Positions 1-7,664 of a DNA stretch of 64,000 nt are shown here, in pieces. The notes beneath the pieces are model-generated. The model was given only the letters and a program-made list of their open reading frames with translations. It did not search any database and was not told the DNA's origin. Location: positions 1 to 64,000 of the forward strand of contig NZ_JACJRJ010000010.1 of the NCBI RefSeq assembly GCF_014697195.1, written 5' to 3'. The position numbers and the translations under genes are program-made. This DNA comes from Cylindrospermum sp. FACHB-282. GTDB lineage: Bacteria > Cyanobacteriota > Cyanobacteriia > Cyanobacteriales > Nostocaceae. Within the stretch, counting starts at the first letter, position 1; every line of letters starts with the position of its first letter.

Positions 1-66
1 CCCCGTCCTGTCAAACCTATGGTTTGAATTAGTTGGGGGTCAATTCGTCGTCGCCCAAAAATTCAT

Positions 67-101
67 CCCACACTCCTAAGAGTGAGTGTGGGGCTTCTTT
101 T
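67..101 (+). terminator. Rho-independent-type hairpin
   Basis: A perfect 9-bp stem (CCCACACTC at 67-75 pairing with GAGTGTGGG at 84-92) is followed by a pyrimidine/T-rich tail (cttctttt). It would stop rightward transcription entering from beyond the window start. Confidence 0.55.
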
Positions 102-387
102 CGTTTAAGCTAACAATTGCTAATAAATGCTCATTTTTAAGGATTTGCAACAGCATTCTAACTGTCCCGGTTTTGGTGGCTTACCTTAAGGTGCGTTAGG
201 GAACGCACCCTACAGATGTAGCGCTATGGCGCGGTGCGATCGCTTCGCCAAAGGCGATCGCATCTTTATGTCTGGACAAGTGGTAACAATTATGCGTGGG
301 GAATTAATCACCAAAATAGTTGTGAGGCTCTAGTTTTTTGTACTACGTTTTGTTTCAAATTGATGCAATACGCTAAATATAAGGATT

Positions 388-422
388 CCAAATCCAAAAT
401 CCAAAATCTAAAATCTAAAATT
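388..422. repeat. Heptamer tandem repeat (AAAATCY)n
   Basis: Tandem copies of the 7-mer aaaatcc/aaaatct. This is the short tandemly repeated repetitive (STRR) class typical of heterocystous cyanobacteria. Related tracts lie at 904-936, 8850-8872, 43090-43112 and 56075-56111. Confidence 0.8.
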
Positions 423-466
423 GTATGAGTGACAATAGTAAGTAAGTCCATTTCTCGGTTTTAGAA

Positions 467-904
467 ATGACAGCTAAACAAATAGATAGTAGAAATCCGC
501 GCCAATCTAGCGACTGGCCGATTGAGCAATTACCTGGATTGAGCCAAGAGGAACAATCCCAACTGCAAAGTTTTGGTATTACCACCACAGGAGCGCTAGT
601 CAAACAAGGGAAAACGCCAGAGGCGAGATTGGCCCTAGCAAATAAATTACAGATGAATCTTCAGTACATTAATAAATGGGTGGCTTTAGCTGACTTGGCG
701 CGGATTCCCAGTGTCGGGCCAGAACATTGTGGTTTATTGCTGCACGCGGGTTTTGTTTCTGTGGCGCAGTTGTCCCAAACTCCTACTCACCGATTGCACC
801 AACAAGTTATGCGGTTGCACGTGGCGACAATGCAACGGCGAGATTTATGCCCAGCAATTGAGCTAGTACAACAATGGAGTCAACAAGCGCGACAAATAAG
901 TTAA
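467..904 (+). CDS. DUF4332 (helix-hairpin-helix-like) protein
   Basis: This 145-residue soluble protein matches my memory of the cyanobacterial DUF4332 family, built from repeated helix-hairpin-helix-like units. Two such units are visible: an N-terminal one around 'LPGLSQEEQSQLQSFGI' (residues 23-39) and a second around 'ARIPSVGPEHCGLLLHAGF' (about 77-95), each with the pattern of a loop followed by G-(I/F) and T/S-x-x-x-L. HhH units usually contact nucleic acid non-specifically, but no catalytic motif is present and no function is known. It stands alone, convergent with the TetR gene, with a heptamer repeat filling the 3' gap (904-936). The ATG at 467 has no good Shine-Dalgarno, which is common in this genome. 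Family assignment is fairly sure; role is unknown. Confidence 0.7.
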   Translation: MTAKQIDSRNPRQSSDWPIEQLPGLSQEEQSQLQSFGITTTGALVKQGKTPEARLALANKLQMNLQYINKWVALADLARIPSVGPEHCGLLLHAGFVSVAQLSQTPTHRLHQQVMRLHVATMQRRDLCPAIELVQQWSQQARQIS

Positions 905-938
905 AAATCCAAATTTTGAATTTTGAATTTTGAATTGT

Positions 939-1553
939 TCACTCTTTAGCTAAGACGCCATTAAGGAAGATGTCAGCGAGTCCTTCTGCCATTTGTTGCA
1001 TTTCCTGGGGGGAGGCGTCGGGCGACATGAGGGTATTGTCGGAAAAACCTGCGATCGCAAACATGCCCAAAAAAACCTTAGCAACAAGCTTGGCATCTGT
1101 CTGACGATAGATGCCTTTATCCATTGCTGTTTGAAAAAATGCTTCGGCGACATCGGTCATTTTGCCAATCACTTCTATCTGAATGCGATCGCGCAAGTCT
1201 GGGTGAAACTGCACTTCCATAAAACAAACCCGCATCAAATCGGCATTTTGTTGTAAATTCCACATTCGGCGGCGCATCACCTGAGCGATCGCTTTATAGC
1301 TGCCCATTTCACTCAATTCTGTCAGCAAATCTGTGAGAATTTCTACCCAACCACTAGTGGCTACTTCTACTAAAATTGCCTTTTTATTGGGAAAATAACG
1401 AAACAGCGTGCCTTCGGCTACACCTGCTTTTTGTGCTAAGTCGCGGGTGGTAGTGCTAGCAAACCCCTGGGACGAAAACAACCTCAGCGCTGCCTGTAAA
1501 ATCCGGGTGCGCGTCTGTGCTTCTGAAGGCGGAGGAGAATTAAAAACTCGCAT
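939..1553 (-). CDS. TetR/AcrR family transcriptional regulator
   Basis: A ligand-responsive repressor of about 204 residues. The N-terminal DNA-binding domain is clear: 'RTRILQAALRLFSSQGF', then the HTH 'TTTRDLAQKAGVAEGTLFRYF' region ending in the family signature G-T-L-F-R-Y-F-P-N-K. The C-terminal three quarters is helical and variable, as expected for ligand binding and dimerisation. I place the start at the ATG at 1553 ('MRVFNSPPPS'), not the TTG at 1592. The ATG has a TATAAT box (1558-1563) ending only four bases upstream and no Shine-Dalgarno, so the message may be leaderless. A near-perfect palindrome at 1581-1602 upstream is a candidate autoregulatory operator. No divergent target gene adjoins, so its regulon cannot be read from context. 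Confidence 0.85.
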   Translation of the reverse strand: MRVFNSPPPSEAQTRTRILQAALRLFSSQGFASTTTRDLAQKAGVAEGTLFRYFPNKKAILVEVATSGWVEILTDLLTELSEMGSYKAIAQVMRRRMWNLQQNADLMRVCFMEVQFHPDLRDRIQIEVIGKMTDVAEAFFQTAMDKGIYRQTDAKLVAKVFLGMFAIAGFSDNTLMSPDASPQEMQQMAEGLADIFLNGVLAKE

Positions 1554-1580
1554 AGTGATTATAGTTATATCTGCTGTACA

Positions 1581-1602
1581 AAGACTAGACAACTCTAGAC
1601 TT
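1581..1602. promoter_or_regulatory. Candidate TetR operator palindrome
   Basis: AAGACTAGA (1581-1589) and TCTAGACTT (1594-1602) form an inverted repeat with 8 of 9 matching positions around a 4-bp spacer. It lies 28 bp upstream of the TetR start codon, overlapping where its -35 region would be. This placement suits negative autoregulation. Binding is inferred, not shown. Confidence 0.45.
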
Positions 1603-2284
1603 TGCTTGACGCTTCAACGGGAGCATGGGAGCAGTTATTCCCTCCACGTCCAGGCACGGGTTAGCCGATATAAAAATGCTAACAATTACTAACAATTGCT
1701 CACATTTTATTCCTGCTTCTACCTGGAAGTGTCGGCACTATCCAGTCCAGCCGCCTGCTGTATGCCAGTTGCTACAACTTTGGACACCAAAGCAACGCAC
1801 TGGCTCAAATTTATCGCCGCGTTTAAATCTTTAGTTCTTACAAATCTATTTTCCAGCAGTTACACTTGGTTTTGGCGAAACTAGTCAATATTTTTATTGA
1901 ACTAGATTTTTGGGGAGTTCCATCATAATTTTTGTGACAAAAACATCAGCAAATTGTCAAGTGTTATTTATGGTTGTCCAGTCAAACCAATGTTAGTACC
2001 TCACGGCGGAAATAAAGCTAGGATTCAAAATCCACCAAAAGCCTACATCATCAGCTTTTTGAATTTTGTATCCCTTACCGGAGCCGTAGGCTCTATGAGA
2101 GAATTCCCCGTAAGCGTAGCTTCTGGTAGAGAAGCGTTACTAGTCAAAAGCTCCAGAACACGAATTGTAGGATCATTCCCTAATGTTAAGTACAAAAAGC
2201 CCAGAAAACTTAACACAACATTAGCGCTCTTTTTAGCTAATTACCTGTCTCTGAAGAAGTATAACTTTACTTGAATTTTCGCTT
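1603..2284. other. Intergenic region upstream of M16 operon
   Basis: No convincing gene. The frames at 1625-1884 and 1954-2274 have no ribosome-binding site and run through dispersed repeats, including the 'gccgtaggctctatgagag' / 'agcgtagcttctggtagag' class around 2085-2140. The region must carry the promoter of the M16 operon, but no clear -35/-10 pair stands out. Confidence 0.4.
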
Positions 2285-3883
2285 ATGAATCAGCCCAGAC
2301 GGTCAATTTTGGATTGGTTAAATCAAGTATCTGTCACCTGGCATCGGCTGTGTTTAACCACCTTAGCCTTAATAATGCTGTTCTCTGTCATGCCAGAAAT
2401 GGTATCAGCGCAACAAATCGCCAAAACTCCTACCCCACCAACTGCTCAAACTACAATTCAACCCTATCTAGATCGGGCAATCAAGGAGTTGACAGAGTTT
2501 CGCCTCGACAATGGCATGAAGTTTATTGTTTTGGAACGGCATCAAGCGCCAGTGGTTTCTTTTCTTACCTATGCCAATGTAGGCGGTGTGGATGAGCCAA
2601 AGGGTAAAACTGGTGTAGCCCACTTTCTCGAACATTTGGCGTTTAAAGGTACTCAGCGTATTGGTACAACAGACTACAAAGCAGAAAAACCACTACTAGA
2701 ACGCTTGGAGCAGTTGGATACCCAAATTAAAACCGCAAAAGTCGGGGGTAAAAAAGATGAGATTTCCCAATTGCAAGCTGAGTTTAAGCAAGTGGAATCC
2801 CAAGCAGCCAAGCTAGTGAAGCAAAATGAGATGGGGCGAATTGTCGAACAAGCCGGAGGTGTGGGTTTAAATGCCAATACTTCGACAGAAGCCACCCGTT
2901 ATTTTTACAGCTTTCCCGCCAATAAGTTGGAATTGTGGATGTCGCTGGAGTCTGAGCGATTTCTAGAACCTGTATTTCGAGAATTCTATCAAGAGAAAGA
3001 TGTAATTTTGGAAGAACGCCGGATGCGGGTGGAGAATTCTCCCATCGGCTTGATGATTGAGAAATTTATCGATACTGCTTACAAAGTCCATCCTTACAGG
3101 CGTCCGGTGATTGGTTATGACGAAGATATCCGCAATTTGACACTGTTGGATGTTGAAAAGTTTTTTGATGCTTACTATACACCTAGCAATATTGCGATCG
3201 CCATTGTTGGTGATGTCAACCCGACTGAAGTCAAAAAACTGGCGCAAATTTACTTTGGGCGGTTTAAATCCAAACCAAAACCAGTTGAGCAAATTTCAGT
3301 GGAACCTCAGCAGACAGAAACACGAGAAGTAGCTGTAGAGTTTCCCTCTCAACCTTTGTATTTAGAAGGTTATCACCGTCCAGCAATTACCCATCCAGAT
3401 AATGTGATTTATGAAATCATTGGCAGTTTATTGAGTGATGGACGCACATCACGGCTATATAAATCTTTGGTGGAACAGCAGCAGTTAGCTTTAAATGCCC
3501 AAGGTTTCAGCGGTTTTCCGGGGGATAAATACCCGAATTTGATGTTGTTCTATGGTCTCACGGCTCCTGGACACACGGTTGATGAGTTGGCGATCGCATT
3601 ACGTCAGGAAATTGACAAGTTGAAAACTGAACCTGTATCTGCGGTTGAGTTACAGCGGGTGAAAACCCAAGCAAGGGCGGGTTTGTTACGTAGCCTCGAT
3701 TCTAATTCGGGTATGGCCGAGCAGCTGTTGGAATATGAGGTAAAAACTGGTTCTTGGCGAAATTTGTTTAAGCAGTTGGATCAAATTGCTGCGGTGACTC
3801 CTGGGGATATTCTACGGGTGGCGAATTCGACTTTTACACCTGAGAATCGCACAATTGGCAAGTTGTTGGCGAAGAAGGCATGA
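2285..3883 (+). CDS. M16 family zinc peptidase, catalytic subunit
   Basis: A secreted or periplasmic insulinase/pitrilysin-type metallopeptidase of 532 residues. The N-terminus carries a hydrophobic segment (about residues 22-38, 'LTTLALIMLFSVM') that reads as a signal peptide or anchor ending near 'VSAQQ'. The inverted zinc motif HxxEH is present as 'HFLEH' (about residue 115), with the distal zinc-ligand Glu in 'TSTEATRYFY' about 85 residues later. Between them is a charged, coiled-coil-like insert. The second M16 lobe follows ('VEKFFDAYYTPSNIAIAIVG'). It overlaps the next gene by 4 bp (ATGA), so the two are translationally coupled and probably form a heterodimer like mitochondrial processing peptidase or bacterial PqqL-like pairs. 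Substrate unknown. Confidence 0.88.
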   Translation: MNQPRRSILDWLNQVSVTWHRLCLTTLALIMLFSVMPEMVSAQQIAKTPTPPTAQTTIQPYLDRAIKELTEFRLDNGMKFIVLERHQAPVVSFLTYANVGGVDEPKGKTGVAHFLEHLAFKGTQRIGTTDYKAEKPLLERLEQLDTQIKTAKVGGKKDEISQLQAEFKQVESQAAKLVKQNEMGRIVEQAGGVGLNANTSTEATRYFYSFPANKLELWMSLESERFLEPVFREFYQEKDVILEERRMRVENSPIGLMIEKFIDTAYKVHPYRRPVIGYDEDIRNLTLLDVEKFFDAYYTPSNIAIAIVGDVNPTEVKKLAQIYFGRFKSKPKPVEQISVEPQQTETREVAVEFPSQPLYLEGYHRPAITHPDNVIYEIIGSLLSDGRTSRLYKSLVEQQQLALNAQGFSGFPGDKYPNLMLFYGLTAPGHTVDELAIALRQEIDKLKTEPVSAVELQRVKTQARAGLLRSLDSNSGMAEQLLEYEVKTGSWRNLFKQLDQIAAVTPGDILRVANSTFTPENRTIGKLLAKKA

Positions 3884-5394
3884 GCGAATCGCAAAGGAAG
3901 AGGGATATGCTGAGGTTTAAGGGTAAAGGGCAGATGAAGTTTAAAGTTCAATATGCATTGGTTGCGGCTTTGGCTTTTTTAGTTGTGACGTTTAACTTTT
4001 CCCTGGCGGCGACGGCAGGGGCGAAGCATTACACTGAATTGCAGTTTGCAGTAGTACCGTCGGTTAAGTTACCCAAGTATGAGCGGTTTGTGCTGCAAAA
4101 CGGCTTGGTGGTGTATTTGATGGAGGATCATGAACTGCCGTTGGTGAATGGTACGGCGTTTGTGCGTACTGGTTCTCGATTGGAACCAGCCGATAAGGTG
4201 GGTTTGGCTAGCTTTACAGGTGCGGTGATGCGGACTGGGGGAACTCAGAAACATTCCCCTGACCAGCTTAACGAAATATTGGAACAACGAGCGGCGGCGG
4301 TAGAAACTAGTATTGGTGAAGCTGCTGGTAGTGCTAGTTTTGAGGCTCTGAGTGAAGATTTAGAAACGGTGTTTGGGCTGTTTGCTGAGGTGCTGCGATC
4401 GCCACTTTTTGCTCAAGAAAAGCTCGATTTGGCTAAAACCCAGGCTAGGGGTGGCATTGCGCGGCGGAATGACAGTCCAGATAATATTGCCAGTCGAGAA
4501 TTTCGTAAATTGATCTATGGCAAAGATAGCCCATACTCGCGAACAATGGAGTATGGGACGGTGGATCAGATTAAACGTGAGGATTTGCTCAAGTTCTACC
4601 AGCAATATTTTCATCCCAATAATTTGATTTTGGGGATTGTGGGAGATTTCGACAGCAAAAAAATGCGATCGCTCGTTCAAGCTCAGTTTGGTGACTGGAA
4701 ACTTAACCCAACAATCACTCAACCCCAGTTACCAGCAGTATTACCAGCCAAAACCGGCGGCGTATTTTTTGTAAATCAGCCACAACTGACTCAGAGCAAT
4801 ATTCTCATGGGCCATTTAGGTGGAAAGTTAGATAGTCCAGACTATGCAGCCTTGGATGTGTTGAACGGGGTGTTAAATGGTTTTGGTGGACGCTTATTTA
4901 ACGAGGTGCGATCGCGTCAAGGTTTAGCTTACTCTGTATACGGTTTCTGGAGTCCCCGCTTTGACTACCCCGGAATGTTCATCGCCGGTGGACAAACCCG
5001 ATCTGATGCTACCGTGCAATTCGTCCAAGCCTTGCAAGCAGAAATCAAGGGCATCCAAGCTCAAAAAGTCACACCCAAGGAATTGGACTTTGCTAAAGAA
5101 TCTACACTCAATTCCTTTGTTTTCAATTTTCAAGACCCCAGCCAAACCTTGTCAAGGCTGATGCGATATGAATATTACGGCTATCCCGCTGACTTTCTGT
5201 TTCGCTATCAAAAAGCTGTAGCTACAACCACAGCGGCTGATGTCCAACGGGTAGCACGGCAATATCTCCAGCCAGAAAAACTCGTAACTCTGGTGGTAGG
5301 AAATCAAAACGCCATTCAACCACCATTAACCCAGCTAGCCCCACAGGTAACTGCAATAGATGTAACCATTCCACAACCACAAGGGAAAAAGTAA
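3880..5394 (+). CDS. M16 family peptidase-like, non-catalytic partner
   Basis: A 504-residue M16-fold protein lacking the zinc site: the position of HxxEH reads 'LASFTGAVMRTGG'. It keeps the glycine-rich loop and R/Y region of the partner subunit near the C-terminus ('GFGGRLFNEVRSRQGLAYSVY'-type segment, about residues 330-350), typical of alpha-MPP-like inactive subunits. The N-terminus has a signal-like stretch ('ALVAALAFLVVTF', about residues 27-39). The start at 3880 overlaps the upstream stop; an ATG at 3934 ('MKFKVQYAL') would place the signal peptide at the very N-terminus and may be the real start. Cotranscribed with the catalytic subunit. Confidence 0.85.
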   Translation: MSESQRKRDMLRFKGKGQMKFKVQYALVAALAFLVVTFNFSLAATAGAKHYTELQFAVVPSVKLPKYERFVLQNGLVVYLMEDHELPLVNGTAFVRTGSRLEPADKVGLASFTGAVMRTGGTQKHSPDQLNEILEQRAAAVETSIGEAAGSASFEALSEDLETVFGLFAEVLRSPLFAQEKLDLAKTQARGGIARRNDSPDNIASREFRKLIYGKDSPYSRTMEYGTVDQIKREDLLKFYQQYFHPNNLILGIVGDFDSKKMRSLVQAQFGDWKLNPTITQPQLPAVLPAKTGGVFFVNQPQLTQSNILMGHLGGKLDSPDYAALDVLNGVLNGFGGRLFNEVRSRQGLAYSVYGFWSPRFDYPGMFIAGGQTRSDATVQFVQALQAEIKGIQAQKVTPKELDFAKESTLNSFVFNFQDPSQTLSRLMRYEYYGYPADFLFRYQKAVATTTAADVQRVARQYLQPEKLVTLVVGNQNAIQPPLTQLAPQVTAIDVTIPQPQGKK

Positions 5395-5404
5395 TCTGCT
5401 GGGG

Positions 5405-5470
5405 AATTGGTAATTGGTAATTGGTAATTGGTAATTGGTAATTGGTAATTGGTAATTGGTAATTGGTAAT
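5405..5470. repeat. Heptamer tandem repeat (AATTGGT)n
   Basis: About nine uninterrupted copies of the 7-mer aattggt directly after the M16 operon. Perfect tandem units of this kind are prone to slippage and should vary in copy number between strains. A related, degenerate tract sits at 16055-16170. Confidence 0.9.
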
Positions 5471-5671
5471 AGAAGTTATACCAAGAAAGAAAAATGATGG
5501 CGACAGTTGGAAATCTGAAAGCTATTACTAATAGCTCATTCTCTGCGAGACGCTACGCGTAGGCGTTAACCGTGCGTAAGCATCAGATAAGCCAAAATCC
5601 AAAATGGTATTAACTACCGCTTTACCAATCACCTTTTCCCAATCTCTAATTTAGATAAAATCATTATCTTT

Positions 5672-5729
5672 ACAGACAAAATTCCTTGACTTTTGTCTGT
5701 TAAATTAGTTTAAAAACCTTGACTTTATC
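5672..5729 (+). promoter_or_regulatory. Putative promoter region of first precursor gene
   Basis: Two copies of CCTTGACTTT (5684 and 5717) provide TTGACT -35 boxes. The first is enclosed by an inverted repeat, ACAGACAAA (5672-5680) and TTTGTCTGT (5692-5700), which looks like an operator. A TATAAT lies downstream near 5748, with spacing (21 bp from the second box) too long for a classical promoter, so the exact start is uncertain. The same CCTTGACTTTA box precedes the second precursor gene (6537). Confidence 0.4.
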
Positions 5730-5818
5730 AAATTAAAGCCGAAAATATAATAACAGGAGTGTAGATTTATATCTCAGGCTCTGTTACTCAATACCTCTAT
5801 ATTTGGGAAGGTGACTAA

Positions 5819-6058
5819 ATGGTGAGTATAATAATATCTGACCTTTATCTTAGTAGAGAGCAACAGCCACTAGGTGAAATAACCGCTGATGAAATGAAGA
5901 CTATAGCTGGTGGTGCAAGAAGAAGAAGAAGAGGGTCAAATACAATCAATGCAGAGGACTTGCCCTCTATAATAAAATCAATAGATAACCAAGTCGGTCA
6001 AATGACAATTAACCTAAATGAAACTTCTGAAAACCTACGGAAGCAACTCGGTATTTGA
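5819..6058 (+). CDS. Gly-Gly leader precursor peptide 1 (Arg-rich core)
   Basis: A 79-residue candidate peptide precursor. Residues 1-32 are leader-like: an N-terminal box 'IIISDLY' (4-10) shared with the other precursors and a double-glycine site at 31-32. Counting back from the cleavage point, Ile -4, Met -7, Glu -8 and Ile -12 match the classical C39-peptidase leader consensus. The predicted 47-residue core starts 'ARRRRRGSN' and has several Ser/Thr but no Cys. A good Shine-Dalgarno (gggaaggtga) precedes the ATG, and a strong terminator follows (6098-6136), so this is its own transcript. It resembles no bacteriocin family I recognise (neither Nif11 nor nitrile-hydratase leader). Function as RiPP or secreted peptide is inferred from leader, exporters and neighbours. 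Confidence 0.7.
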   Translation: MVSIIISDLYLSREQQPLGEITADEMKTIAGGARRRRRGSNTINAEDLPSIIKSIDNQVGQMTINLNETSENLRKQLGI

Positions 6059-6097
6059 GCATATTCTTTTGGTAATTAAATATTCTTCTGATTAACG

Positions 6098-6136
6098 TGC
6101 GTTCTAAGTCTAGTAGATATTAGAGCGCATTTTTTT
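6098..6136 (+). terminator. Rho-independent terminator after precursor 1
   Basis: A 10-bp stem (TGCGTTCTAA at 6098-6107 with TTAGAGCGCA at 6120-6129, one G-U pair) is followed by seven T residues. It ends the transcript of the 5819 precursor gene. Confidence 0.8.
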
Positions 6137-6536
6137 ACGCAAATTTTTTAATAAAAAGTATTTAGCATAGCCGTTTACAGACTCAAAATCAAAGCCTCTA
6201 TCCACCCCCCCTCTTTCCTATAGCGGTACAACAACTAATCCTCTCCTTTCTGGAGAGGTAAGTGTATTTTATCCAAACGAGAAGCGCTATATTAATTAAT
6301 CCGCTTCATATCTGGCGCTAAATCCTCTTCTACCCCCCTCATAATGGCGACAAAACTGTATCAGCTAGTAGCTTGTAGCTCATAGATACAAGGAAATATT
6401 TAACCATATTTGATATGCAAGCTTTCTCAATTAAATTAGGATAATTAGTAATCAAAAAAATATTTATTTGAGGTTGAATTTACGGTTTATAAAAGACACA
6501 ACTCATTTATTTATGTCTTTTTAAACAGGTTTTTAG
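6137..6536. other. Intergenic stretch between precursors 1 and 2
   Basis: AT-rich sequence without a gene. I see nothing in it beyond short pyrimidine-rich runs; no precursor-like leader box was found in either strand. Confidence 0.4.
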
Positions 6537-6567
6537 CCTTGACTTTACCGATTTTCATGAATAAAAA
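6537..6567 (+). promoter_or_regulatory. Putative promoter of precursor 2
   Basis: TTGACT (6539-6544) and TAAAAA (6562-6567) are separated by 17 bp. The -35 sits in the box CCTTGACTTTA shared with the first precursor's upstream region (5717), which suggests coordinated expression. Confidence 0.5.
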
Positions 6568-6649
6568 TGGTGTTAACAGGTAAGCGAACCACAGCTTAAC
6601 TGCCTGCAATTTCTAATCACTGAGAAACAAGTATTTTAGGAGAAAAATC

Positions 6650-6907
6650 ATGGCAACTATCAAACTTGCTGAATTACAAATCGCTGGTTCTGAACTGTTC
6701 CAAGATTCCGAAAGCTTTATTAATGACTTGAACGATGTAGCTTCCGTGTCTGTTCATGGTGGTTACGACAGCAGCGGCTTCTCAGATTATGGTTCCTTTG
6801 GTGCTGACTTCGGTTTCAAGTACCTTGAGTATTTAGTCAATGGATATGCCGTAAGCACTGTCAAGGAAATCGCTAAGTCCTTCAGCCACAGCCACAGCGG
6901 CCACTAA
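6650..6907 (+). CDS. Gly-Gly leader precursor peptide 2
   Basis: An 85-residue candidate precursor with leader ending in Gly37-Gly38. The N-terminal box ('IKLAELQ') is a looser version of the I-x-I-S-D-L box of the others; Val -4 and Leu -12 fit the leader consensus but -7/-8 are Ser/Ala. The 47-residue core is rich in Ser, Gly, Phe and Tyr and ends 'SFSHSHSGH'; it has no Cys. Its segment 'FGFKYLEYLVNGYAVSTV' aligns with precursor 3 ('FGIKFFEYVLVVYAIDTV'), so the two cores are paralogues. A clear Shine-Dalgarno (aggag) precedes the ATG. A 9-bp hairpin follows (6915-6940). Confidence 0.65.
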   Translation: MATIKLAELQIAGSELFQDSESFINDLNDVASVSVHGGYDSSGFSDYGSFGADFGFKYLEYLVNGYAVSTVKEIAKSFSHSHSGH

Positions 6908-6914
6908 ATACTAA

Positions 6915-6940
6915 TTGCTTAGTAGTGCACGACTAAGCAA
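6915..6940 (+). other. Intergenic hairpin after precursor 2
   Basis: TTGCTTAGT (6915-6923) and ACTAAGCAA (6932-6940) make a perfect 9-bp stem. There is no T-tract, so it may be an mRNA 3'-end stabiliser or partial terminator. Confidence 0.5.
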
Positions 6941-7083
6941 AATAGCTCTCTAGGGGTTAAAGGGAAAAAGCTACCAATGTGATCACCATCAGGTTTCTTA
7001 ATTCCCAATACCCCTGGAAAGCTAGCCAAATTCAGCAGTTTCTCAAAAACTTTTTGCTAATTCTAGTTGTTTGTTGCTGGTTT

Positions 7084-7258
7084 AAGTAGGTTGGTAGTGA
7101 GCGGCTAAAGCCCTCTCTTAGCGACCCTACGCAGTAAGCGCAGGCCCGCCTAGCTTCGACCACAGGAGATAGAGAGGGCTAAAGCCCTTACTACGAGCTA
7201 ATTTCAATATTTTTTACTTTACTTAACATAGTTTGATTTCTTTTCGCCTACTTACTTA
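7084..7258 (+). repeat. MITE-like repeat, copy 1
   Basis: A roughly 175-bp element beginning 'aggttggtagtgag' and ending 'cgcctacttactta'. It contains internal inverted arms (ggctaaagccctctct / agagagggctaaagccc). An inverted copy lies at 11390-11586; over the segment from 7186 to 7257 the two differ at about one position. It carries no reading frame. The inner edge is 38 bp upstream of the precursor 3 start, so it may contribute to that promoter. Confidence 0.8.
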
Positions 7259-7295
7259 GTTTTGGCTATATCTGTTTGTTAGGAAAATCAAAGAA

Positions 7296-7511
7296 ATGGC
7301 GAAGATTATAATTGCTGATCTGTATCCTGCCGATTTAGAAACCTTTATCTACGACATGAAATATCTAGATTATCGGTCTATATTTGGCGGTGAAAATGAT
7401 GCTTTTTCTCTGGGGCTTAACTTTGGCATTAAATTTTTTGAATATGTGTTAGTGGTGTATGCCATCGATACTGTTTCCACACTAGCTAAGTCATTTAATA
7501 CCACGAAGTAA
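7296..7511 (+). CDS. Gly-Gly leader precursor peptide 3
   Basis: A 71-residue candidate precursor. The leader is exactly 32 residues, with the shared box 'IIIADLYP' (4-11) and Gly31-Gly32; Ile -4, Tyr -7, Asp -8 and Met -12 fit a C39 leader. The 39-residue Cys-free core is hydrophobic and aromatic, ends 'LAKSFNTTK', and is paralogous to the precursor 2 core. The kinase gene begins 150 bp downstream on the same strand with no visible terminator, so this peptide is the likeliest direct substrate of the kinase/HopA1 pair. Shine-Dalgarno is modest (aggaaaatcaaagaa). Confidence 0.68.
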   Translation: MAKIIIADLYPADLETFIYDMKYLDYRSIFGGENDAFSLGLNFGIKFFEYVLVVYAIDTVSTLAKSFNTTK

Positions 7512-7664
7512 ATCTTGATATTTCCCTGATTATTAGATAACAAATTGCCATGATTACCAATAAAATGTCCTATGCGATCGCTAGTTGGATAGTATCATGG
7601 TTGATCTACAGTTTATTAATTGACCAACAGCAAGTTGTAACTATGCTCACAAGCATCTGAAACT

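Larger units (their letters stand above)
1..466. other. Left-edge intergenic stretch
   Basis: No gene is supported here. It holds a terminator-like hairpin (67-101) that probably ends a transcript entering from outside the window, a dispersed repeat around 190-260 with the inverted GTGCGTT/AACGCAC arms and GCGATCGC octamers, and a heptamer repeat at 388-422. The frame at 234-428 runs through these repeats and is not believed. The wording 'ttcatccc' + hairpin + 'ggggct' also occurs near 50060, next to a tnpB 3'-end relic, so the first 100 bases may be the tail of a similar element. Confidence 0.5.

Noticed and set aside
234-428. 64-codon frame at the left edge
   Set aside because: Runs through a dispersed repeat and a heptamer tract.
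1954-2274. 106-codon frame upstream of the M16 operon
   Set aside because: No ribosome-binding site and it translates dispersed repeat sequence; no domain visible.
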